A stretch of DNA of 64,000 nt from Falciphora oryzae (Eukaryota; Ascomycota; Sordariomycetes; Magnaporthales; Magnaporthaceae), in contig JNVV01000011.1 of NCBI GenBank assembly GCA_000733355.1, forward strand, positions 362,679-426,678, given 5' to 3'. Below are positions 46,601 through 54,253 of the stretch, one piece after another. Each line of letters starts with the position of its first letter. Position 1 is the stretch's first letter. The notes beneath the pieces are model-generated. The model saw only the letters and a list, made by a program, of their open reading frames with translations. It was not told the DNA's origin and did not search any database. A program made the translations under genes and the position numbers.

Positions 46601-48849
46601 CTCGATAATTTATTTTTGTCCCGAACGAGGAGTCCTTGGCCAGCACTCCACTCCAAGCAACAGCCCCCTCGCAAGTCGTCGATGCCGTGATGAGTTGAGG
46701 GGCCAGCAAAACCCGATCGATGGGTGTTGACAAAGACAGACCAGACGGGATACAATCAAGAAGGGACGATAAAAGACGCATGTCGTCTTGTCCTCCTTGC
46801 CAATTCATATGCAGCGGGATGGGCAACCTGGGAGATATTGAAAACTCCCCCTTCCTTCCTGCGGATTGAGACGGCAGGGCGGATTATGCCGGATTATTCC
46901 GAGCCTAGAAAAGGGCATCGATATTGCCGTGGGACCAACACTCCCCTGACTCCCCTTCATTTCCATGCAAACTCTTCCTGTGCCCCCACCGGCAGTCCGT
47001 GCCAGCCTGTTTCCGCGCGTAGAAACAGAACCCCTCCGAGAACTGGCCAGAAATGGGCGCTGGTTGTGGTTTTCTGGGGTGTTGTGCAAGCGGGCTCGCA
47101 AGGTCCCCAGGGGCTCGTTTTTTTTTTTTTTTTTTTTTTTTTTGATAGCATGGGCCCCGAAACGGCGAACACAACGCCATATTAGCAAAGAAGCAAAAAA
47201 GAACAATCCCATTGCGCACAAAGTTTCACCGTCGTTTAGAGGCGGTTAAGTTTGGTGGTTCCACAAAGCGCATACCGACCTAACATCTTGAAGCCAGACT
47301 TTACGACTATTAGTTAGCTTTGGCCGCGGCTTTCGCCTCTGATCCAGCCCGAGCTTTCGACACAACTGCCCATCACCGGCAAGCACGCACCCACTACCCC
47401 GCGGGTTCCACGATCAACGGGGCGTCCGTGGACTGCCTCCTTGGACCTCCCTCTTTTTCTCATTCTGTAGGTACGGGCCCAGTCTTAGATTCGTCACAAA
47501 AGGAGCCTCCTTCGCCTCCGTCTATGCTTTCCCGGTAGAAGCAACTATCATCCGAGCCTACGGACCCTGCGCCGCTAGAGCTGCCGGTAGGCCGAACTCC
47601 TCTAGTCGCGCCAGGTCTGGACATCTTGTCCATCTGCCGATCTTTTCAGGTACCGTAGAGATAAGGTAGTCTATGCAACAGCCCTTTTCCGCCTCAACGT
47701 GGCTTCATCCCAAAAGCCTCAATGTAGCGGCGGGTCCACGCAACAGGCTCCCTCCCCACGGCACTGCCCCAGGTCCACCGGCTTCTGGTCCGTTTACGGG
47801 AATCTCTTCGCCGTCCTCGGCTTCCTGTATCCATTCGGGTTTGTGGTACGGAGGATGCCGTTACCCGCGTCCATCCTTTTTCTCGACGGGGCCCCTCCAA
47901 TCCACCACCACGGGTTGGGCAGCATTGGAGGAACAAGCAGATTGACAGAGGCGGTGTGATTCAAACTGCAGCCTTTTCCCGACCCTGAGGTTCGAAACCT
48001 TCATCTCCGCCCCACGTGCGCATAAGGCGCAGGTGAGGAGAAAGAGCGTCTTGGGTTTAGCGCCCATATTTCACGCGCATCTCTTCACCTTCCCCCTCCC
48101 CGACTGCGACCTACCTGCAGACGACGGTACTTGTATCCCATCCCGCCTTTTTTTTTTTTTTTTTTTTCCCAGTCGTGCGCCTTTAATCCCTCCTCCCCCC
48201 TTCACCCCGCTTGCCGACCGCACAGGCCGTTCCGGATGAGGTTTTGACACTGCCGCCGCGGGCCCCACGGCATGAGGTATCTGGATATCGATCCACGTCC
48301 ACAGGCAAGCAAGCAACTAGGCCACAGGACCGGACTCGAAGGCAGACGATGCTGGCGGGACCTGACCCAAGACCCGTCTCTATGGGCCCGTCACATGTAT
48401 GCGAATGACTTGAGGGCATCCAGATAAGAAAAACCGGACGATGGGGATAAAAAGGTGAAGTGAGAGTCGCATCTGAAATATGCATACCAGTAAGGCGTTA
48501 TATATGGGCGGAGTCATGGCAACTGGGTCATCCCATCCCAGCCATCCCAGAGTTCTTTTGGCCAAGAGAGGCGGCGGGTGTTGCATTGGTCACTGGCTCG
48601 CCTCTCACCAAGTCCAACCCCTGAACAAGCCCCTGCCCACGCCCCATATCGTTCTGTTCGAACCATGATACGCCTCGGTTCTGGGGCGATGTTGGATCTG
48701 GGAGTGAGGGAATGAGAGTGAGGAAATGAGAACTGAGGAAAAAGAAAGCGCGCAGTGGTTCATTGTAATATGGTGACATAGGGTGTGAAGAAAAGAGACC
48801 AGAAAAAAAAAAAAAAAAAAAGGCATGAAAGCATTTATGCACAAGGCGC

Positions 48850-48947
48850 GAATATGCTCCAGACTGGCATATGAATTTGTAAGGCACGAATATGCTTCAG
48901 ACGGGCATATATGGATTTGAATATGCCTCAGACGGGCATATGGATTT
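48850..48947. repeat. Three-copy 29-31-bp direct repeat, each copy holding a dyad
   Basis: Copies at 48850-48878, 48888-48918 and 48919-48947. Each reads GAATATGC, then a short CAGAC-containing centre, then GGCATAT and a GATTT or AATTT end. Copies two and three abut; copies one and two are 9 bases apart; copy two has an extra AT. Inside each copy ATATGC and GCATAT form an inverted repeat of 6-7 bp around a 7-9-base centre, as expected for sites of a dimeric DNA-binding protein. The array ends 175 bases before the HUB1 start codon. Confidence 0.85.
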
Positions 48948-48968
48948 ATAGGGGTCCGCTGGACTTGG

Positions 48969-48981
48969 CTAACCCTAACCC
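48969..48981. promoter_or_regulatory. Telomere-like box (CTAACCC)2-type
   Basis: Two adjacent CTAACCC units, the complement of the TTAGGG telomere repeat of filamentous fungi, lie 141 bases before the HUB1 ATG. Such boxes in promoters are bound by Tbf1/Rap1-type Myb proteins in several fungi. Two units only, so chance cannot be excluded. Confidence 0.4.
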
Positions 48982-49122
48982 CCCACGCGCCTCGGGGCAA
49001 CCCGATGTCGCCCAGTCGGAGGCACCCAGAACGACAAGGCAGCAATCTTTTCAAATCGTTAGTGACATCACAAACACCCACCACACACACGCGCCGCCCG
49101 AGCCATCTACGCACGCTCCAAG

Positions 49123-49812
49123 ATGGCAGGCGAAGCTCGGTCACGCTCGCCCAGCCGCGAGCGGCCGCGGCAGCAGCAGAACCAGTCAGACAGGTCCTTC
49201 CGCGACCGCGACCGCGACCGAGACGCGGAACTGCGACGCGACGACCGCGACGACAGAGATCGCAACCGAGACAGGGACCGCGGCGACCGCCCGCGCAACA
49301 GCCGCCAGCCCCGCACCGGTGGCTTCCGCTTCAAGGAGAAGCGCCGCGACGACCTGGACGACGACGACCGGCGGGGCGGCGCAGACCGCGGCTACCGCAA
49401 CCGCGACAGGGACCGCCGGAACGACTACAGAGACCGCAGGGACAACAACAGTAACAACAGGAGAAGAGACGACGGCCCCCCAGCTAGGGCAGGCGACTCC
49501 TCAAGCTCGGCGGCTGCTGTTGCTCCGCCCCGGCGGCCCCCGGCACCTGCTGCCCCCGCGGCTGGCGGCGGCGAGGAGATGATCGTGGTGCACGTCAACG
49601 ACCGGCTCGGCACCAAGGCGGCGATCCCCTGCTTCGCCTCGGACCGCGTGCGCGAGTTCAAGATCATGGTGGCCGCCCGCATCGGCCGCGAGCCCCACGA
49701 GATCCTGCTCAAGCGCCAGGGGGAGAGGCCCTTCAAGGACCAGCTCACGCTCGAGGACTACGGCGTGAGCAACGGCGTCCAGATCGACCTCGAGGTGGAC
49801 ACGGGCGATTAA
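49123..49812 (+). CDS. HUB1: Hub1 ubiquitin-like modifier with N-terminal RD/RS-rich extension
   Basis: Hub1/UBL5 binds spliceosomal Snu66 and Prp5 non-covalently and tunes splice-site choice. Single exon, 229 aa. Residues 1-150 are an RS/RD-rich, strongly charged segment resembling domains of splicing factors, with a Gly-aromatic-Lys block TGGFRFKEKRRDD at about 65-77. The ubiquitin-fold domain is residues about 153-229: MIVVHVNDRLGTKAAIPC, REFKIMVAARIGREPHEILLKRQGERPFKDQLTLEDYGVSNGVQ. The domain ends in DTGD and lacks both a diglycine and the double tyrosine of yeast and human Hub1. As I recall, orthologs in other Sordariomycetes share the extension and this C terminus. ATG context aagATGg is strong. 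Confidence 0.88.
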   Translation: MAGEARSRSPSRERPRQQQNQSDRSFRDRDRDRDAELRRDDRDDRDRNRDRDRGDRPRNSRQPRTGGFRFKEKRRDDLDDDDRRGGADRGYRNRDRDRRNDYRDRRDNNSNNRRRDDGPPARAGDSSSSAAAVAPPRRPPAPAAPAAGGGEEMIVVHVNDRLGTKAAIPCFASDRVREFKIMVAARIGREPHEILLKRQGERPFKDQLTLEDYGVSNGVQIDLEVDTGD

Positions 49813-50191
49813 GGCAGTAGCGATATGTGGTGGACGAGGCTACTTGGACATCGCCCCAAAAGCACATGTAATTTCGCATACAGGCATACAGGCGTGATAC
49901 AAGAACGGTCCGCAAAGAACGCTTTCTACTTTGAGAAAAATTCAATTAAAAATAGAAAAAGAACAGTAGGAAAAAGGAAGCCACTGTCTAATATTCAGGA
50001 CCCCGGCAGGGCCGTACGCGCAGTCCGGCCGTTCTATAGTTTCCCCATGGATCCAACCAGGCGAGCCTGACTGTCATCGTCTTCTGACCAAGACTGACAG
50101 CTGTATCTGTCGACACAAATGGACAAGCCCACACTACCCGCCGTATCCGAACCCATTAACCCGCCGTGGCCTCCAGTAGGACATCCCTCCT
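49813..50191. other. Convergent 3' region of HUB1 and the Bdc1-like gene
   Basis: 379 bases between two stop codons; A/T-rich in the first half (49930-49980), nothing else seen. Confidence 0.5.
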
Positions 50192-53100
50192 TCAGCCGCG
50201 GGTGATACGTCGTCGCTTAATCGTGCCACTCGTGCCCGCTGTCCCGCTCCCAGCACCATCGCCATCGGTAGCCGCAGTTCCCTCTCTATCGTCAGCACCG
50301 TCCAGAGGTGCGCCTCCGTTGGCGTCGTCGTCTTGGGCAGCGGCGCTAACCAGGCCCGTAGACCCAGGAGGCGGAGGCGGCGCCCCACGTGATATTTCGG
50401 CCGCCCGCATGTTACTAAGAAGCTTCTCAACCTCGACAAACATGGAGCGCGTGTCGTTGACGACAGCGTTCTCATCCACCTTGTATCCCAGAACGTTGGA
50501 CCCCGGCATACCAGCTGCTGCCGTGCTCGCGTCCGCCTCGTCCGCTGCCTCATCCTCATCGTCGTCGCGGCGTAGAAAGCTGGGGCCGAACCCACGTTGC
50601 GGGTCAGGGTTGTACATGATCGCGTTCGCAAACATGTGCACCAGCTCTCGGTCTAGCTGTGCGCTGTTGATAATGCCGCGGGGAGGGACGAGATCCTCGC
50701 TGATGGGGAGCCACACCGTGCTTGTGCCGGGGTCGCCGTCTGGCAAGGCAGCGGCTGCTTGAGTCGCAGCTTTGTTGCCGTGATTGATGGCTGCCCGGAT
50801 AGACTTGAGATCCATTGGGCCAAGAACGATATTCTTGTAGCCTGGCGCATCCCGGTCTCTGATCTGGTGAGCGAACATGTTGGCGTGCCGGTGGCTACCA
50901 ATCTGGTCAAGCGCCGAGGAGCTGATTCTAGGGAAGCCACGGGTCCAGAGAATGTGCGATGGGGGTTCTGAGCGAGCCACCACAGGGGTTGAGGCTGGAG
51001 GAGCGTCAGTAGTGGTCTCCGGAGGAGCCTCGGATACCGACGCTGGCGTGGCATCCGCCCTGTCGGGGCCAGCTGACTCGCCTCGCTTCCGCTTTCCTCT
51101 TCGTGCCGGCAAGGTGCTTGAAGGGGCCGGGTGGCGTTGGCTCGAGCCGCTCTCATCTGCTGTCGTGTCGCCCGTCTCCTCGAGAGGTCGCGGCGTCTCT
51201 TCCTCGTCCTTAACCTTGGCCGAGTCGGGCTCCTTCTCCGCTTCCTGAGGCTCATCCAGTGGATTCTTCCGTTGCTGGGCCTCCACCTCCTTTGATTGTG
51301 GCGAGCTTTGTGTGTCACGGATCTTACTGCGTGGCTGCCGGGACTGTCGCGCCTTTGGTGATGATTCAGTATCAATCTTGTGCACTTGCTGCTTCTTGCC
51401 CTGGGCTTTCGGCTGGGATTGCTGCGAAGCTGCCGAGTTCGGAAGTCCCTCCAACGAGACCTCTGAAGTTACACCAGCCACACCAAGGGTCGCTGGAGAC
51501 TGAACAGGACTAAGGGGCTCTGTCATAGGCGCCGTCATACCCGACGCTTCCACTGCGTTGGGAGTAGAGGGCGTTGGGTTTGACTTCCACTTAGTCGCAC
51601 TACCATGCCTGGGGAAGTATCCCGTGTCGCCAGCATTGGCGGGCGTCTGCGGGAGCAGGGGCGCCCATCTGTGCCCGGGAGCAGGAGGTTTCGGCGTGGA
51701 TACTTGCGGCTTGATGTTGCCGGACGCTGCTGCCCCAGGCGTGATGGTCGTGTCGTATGTTGAACCATAGCGCTTCGGAACTTCCGGTTGCGAGACTCCA
51801 AAGGATGGCGCAGATGGAGAATGCGCCGCTGGGCCGGGTGACGCAGTCTTCACAGGAGCGGGAACGGTAGATATCGGCTGTGCATTCTGTGCCACGGATA
51901 CGGGAACAGGTGGTCGAACCGGCCCCTGAGGGTGAATACTTTGCTGTAATGGTGGCGGGTGAGGACGCGTCTGTTGCTGGATTGGCGACTGCTGCTGCCC
52001 ATGGGGCTGAGGTGTTGGGTGGATCTGCTGGTGGTTGGTGGTTGGTTTTGGGGGCTGAGGCTGGGTATGATTAGAGATCCGAGGAGATTGGTGTGACTGA
52101 GTAGGTGAGGGACGCTTTGGTGGAGGATGCGTGGGGGTTTGTGTGAGCGTTGGCGACGTAGCAACAGGGGGCCGGTGGGTCGACGGCGCAGCCTGTGCAG
52201 GGGCGGGGGTCGTCGGGACGGAGGGCGTTACAGCTTGAGCTGGCGTCGACTGAGCCGGCTGGGCTTGCAGCGCACGCTGCGGCTGCTGAGTCGAAGCCGT
52301 AACTGGGACTGGAGGTCTCTTGGAATCAACAGCAGGAGCATGAAGCTGGCCCTGCCCAGAGTGCTGGGGCGGCACAAGGATCGGTTTGTGCGAGAAGATA
52401 ACAGGGTGAGATGGTTGTGGTGGAGGTTTTGATGCTTGTTGAGGCTTGATGCTGCGAGCTTGTGGCTGTGCAGGGCTCTGATGAGGAAGGGGGACTTGTC
52501 CTTGTGCTGGGACTTGGTTCTGTGGCTTCGCTTGCGCTTGTGTTTGTGCCTGCGCCTGAGCTTGAGGATGCGCTTGAACATAAGCCTGAACCGCCTGAGC
52601 ATGAGCCGCCTGAGCCTGAGCCTGAGCCTGCGCCGTCTGAGCCTGAGCCGCTTGTGCCTGGGCATGTGCATGCATCGCAGCCGCCTGTGCCTGAGCATGC
52701 GCATGTACTTGAGCATGCGTGTGCGGTGTCCATGTCTGCGGAACCATGTTTTGATGCTGCTGAGGATGATGTCCCAATCCAGGTGGTCCCACCTGTGGTC
52801 TCGGAGACGGCGTCAAGGGCTGTGGAGGCTTGTAGGGAGGCTCCCACTTGAGTGGTGTTCCTGCGGGCGGCGTAGGTGTCGCCTGTTGTGGCGGCGGTGG
52901 CACCTTGGGTTTACCGACAACCTCTGGACGCTGCAACACCCCAAGCTGCGGGGGCTGTGGTTGGGGAGATTGCGCTGGCCGCGGCGATGAAACCGCGACT
53001 CCCTGAGGATGCTGAAGGACAGGAGAGCCGACGGCGCCGTTGGTCGGGCGCGCCGGCTCGTGTCTGGCATCCGATGCTGCAGCTTGACCAAACTGGCTCG

Positions 53101-54253
53101 GCGGCGCAACACCTGCTTTGGTCAGCGGAGGAGCCGAGGAAGGCGCATTGATAGCTGCCAGTGAGTGTTGCGGAGTAACAACCGGGGATGGGCGTCGCGG
53201 TGGCACGCTGGCATGTTGTAATGCTGATGGATGCGCCTGTGGTCCTGTGACGGACGCTTGCGCTGCAGCCTGGGATATATGCGACTCCCGAGGGACACCT
53301 GGTGTGCCACCTGCCGGAGTCGCTACAGGCCGAGTGACAGCGGGAGCTGGCGAAGGGGATGGAAGAGGGGCTGTCCTGGTAGCGGATTGCTTGGGGGTCG
53401 CAAGATGTGGTGTTGCTGGAGCGGAGGGTCGCGGAGAGGGCACCGGAGGAGTTGGCATGGCCGCGGGCGCATGTGGAGGAGCAGGCTTTAGACTCGGCGA
53501 CGGCTGGTTGGGTAGACCGGGTGTCGGCTTGCTCGTGGCGGTCGCAGGCGGCGGGGGCTTCGGGGGAGGCACCGCGACAACCGCAATCGGGTGCGGTCGC
53601 TCGCCAGGCTGGGTTGTGCTTCCAGGCGAGGGAGCAAGGGTAGGTCCAGCTCCAGCGGTGGCGCCAATTCCGTTTGGCAATGGGGCGGTCCCTCTCCTCT
53701 CCTCCTCGGGCCTGACCGGAGGCACATGGTTGTGGACGGCAGCATCTCGCTGACGCTGGGCCTCTTGTGCTTCCTTCTCCTTGCGTTCGCGGTCCTCCTC
53801 CTCCAGCAGAGCCTTGATCTCCGACTGCACCCGGTCAAGCTTCTCCTCATCCTCGCGGATCCGGCGGATCTGGTGCTCCTGGTATCGCGAGTAAAGTCGG
53901 TCGAACAGCGCGGGAACTTTGGGCAGGTACGGATGCGCCTCCTGGAGGGTGTGCGGGGAGGGAGCCTGCAGCTTGCGGCGTTTGTTCGGGGAGACGCTGC
54001 CGTCGGGCGCAGACTTGTCGGTGTTTTCGACCTCTAGCTTCAGCTCGTCCCGCAGTATCTGCAGGAAGAGCTCCTGGAGCGAGCCGGGGCTCAGGCGTTT
54101 CTCATCGTAGCGGTCGTCGTCCTTTATAAAAGAGTTTGTTGTGAGGAGGCTGGAGACGTGCGCAAAGGCCGGCGGGTCGACGGAGCCGTGAGTGACGAGC
54201 AACTGGATCAACAAAAGCGACTCGAGAGGCGTGTAGGCCGCGATGTTGAACAT
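50192..54253 (-). CDS. Bromodomain protein, BRD8/Bdc1-like NuA4 complex subunit
   Basis: Human BRD8 and fission yeast Bdc1 are bromodomain subunits of the NuA4/TIP60 histone acetyltransferase. Single exon, 1353 aa, ATG at 54253. The N terminus (AAYTPLESLLLIQLLVTHG...) is the family-typical head, followed by LSPGSLQELFLQILRDEL and a coiled coil (RIREDEEKLDRVQSEIKALLEEEDRERKE, about 135-170). A long Pro/Gln/Ala-rich disordered region (about 190-990) includes an Ala-Gln-His repeat. The bromodomain is C-terminal (about 1099-1235): PRISSSALDQIGSHRHANMFAHQI, YKNIVLGPMDLKSIRAAINHG, and ANAIMYNPDPQRGFG, which holds the acetyl-lysine-contacting region. It ends in the basic TIKRRRITRG. An upstream exon adding residues before MFNIAAY cannot be ruled out. 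Confidence 0.82.
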   Translation of the reverse strand: MFNIAAYTPLESLLLIQLLVTHGSVDPPAFAHVSSLLTTNSFIKDDDRYDEKRLSPGSLQELFLQILRDELKLEVENTDKSAPDGSVSPNKRRKLQAPSPHTLQEAHPYLPKVPALFDRLYSRYQEHQIRRIREDEEKLDRVQSEIKALLEEEDRERKEKEAQEAQRQRDAAVHNHVPPVRPEEERRGTAPLPNGIGATAGAGPTLAPSPGSTTQPGERPHPIAVVAVPPPKPPPPATATSKPTPGLPNQPSPSLKPAPPHAPAAMPTPPVPSPRPSAPATPHLATPKQSATRTAPLPSPSPAPAVTRPVATPAGGTPGVPRESHISQAAAQASVTGPQAHPSALQHASVPPRRPSPVVTPQHSLAAINAPSSAPPLTKAGVAPPSQFGQAAASDARHEPARPTNGAVGSPVLQHPQGVAVSSPRPAQSPQPQPPQLGVLQRPEVVGKPKVPPPPQQATPTPPAGTPLKWEPPYKPPQPLTPSPRPQVGPPGLGHHPQQHQNMVPQTWTPHTHAQVHAHAQAQAAAMHAHAQAQAAQAQTAQAQAQAQAAHAQAVQAYVQAHPQAQAQAQTQAQAKPQNQVPAQGQVPLPHQSPAQPQARSIKPQQASKPPPQPSHPVIFSHKPILVPPQHSGQGQLHAPAVDSKRPPVPVTASTQQPQRALQAQPAQSTPAQAVTPSVPTTPAPAQAAPSTHRPPVATSPTLTQTPTHPPPKRPSPTQSHQSPRISNHTQPQPPKPTTNHQQIHPTPQPHGQQQSPIQQQTRPHPPPLQQSIHPQGPVRPPVPVSVAQNAQPISTVPAPVKTASPGPAAHSPSAPSFGVSQPEVPKRYGSTYDTTITPGAAASGNIKPQVSTPKPPAPGHRWAPLLPQTPANAGDTGYFPRHGSATKWKSNPTPSTPNAVEASGMTAPMTEPLSPVQSPATLGVAGVTSEVSLEGLPNSAASQQSQPKAQGKKQQVHKIDTESSPKARQSRQPRSKIRDTQSSPQSKEVEAQQRKNPLDEPQEAEKEPDSAKVKDEEETPRPLEETGDTTADESGSSQRHPAPSSTLPARRGKRKRGESAGPDRADATPASVSEAPPETTTDAPPASTPVVARSEPPSHILWTRGFPRISSSALDQIGSHRHANMFAHQIRDRDAPGYKNIVLGPMDLKSIRAAINHGNKAATQAAAALPDGDPGTSTVWLPISEDLVPPRGIINSAQLDRELVHMFANAIMYNPDPQRGFGPSFLRRDDDEDEAADEADASTAAAGMPGSNVLGYKVDENAVVNDTRSMFVEVEKLLSNMRAAEISRGAPPPPPGSTGLVSAAAQDDDANGGAPLDGADDREGTAATDGDGAGSGTAGTSGTIKRRRITRG
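52508..52725 (-). repeat. Ala-Gln-His coding repeat in the Bdc1-like gene
   Basis: On the coding (minus) strand the sequence consists of short GCN-CAR-GCN-CAY codon groups that encode alternating Ala, Gln and His. It is less regular than the SPT20 repeat and shows many synonymous changes, so it is older or under selection for composition. Confidence 0.7.

Larger units (their letters stand above)
43628..49122. other. 5.5-kb divergent intergenic region between LTE1 and HUB1
   Basis: The longest gene-free stretch in the window. No open frame with coding character, tRNA or transposon was recognised. It contains homopolymer runs at 44965-44987 (T23), 47118-47143 (T26), 48148-48167 (T20) and 48803-48821 (A19), plus a pyrimidine microsatellite near 46340-46420. 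The right end holds a three-copy dyad repeat and a telomere-like box annotated separately. A long non-coding transcript or long LTE1 leader is possible but not visible from sequence. Confidence 0.5.

Noticed and set aside
46167..46826. 219-codon minus-strand open frame in the LTE1-HUB1 interval
   Set aside because: Contains an Asn-Arg repeat that simply reads the pyrimidine microsatellite at about 46340-46420; no domain or neighbour support.
44965..48821. Homopolymer runs as tails of SINE/LINE insertions
   Set aside because: No target-site duplications, promoter boxes or reverse transcriptase remnants were seen next to the runs, and both strands are used.
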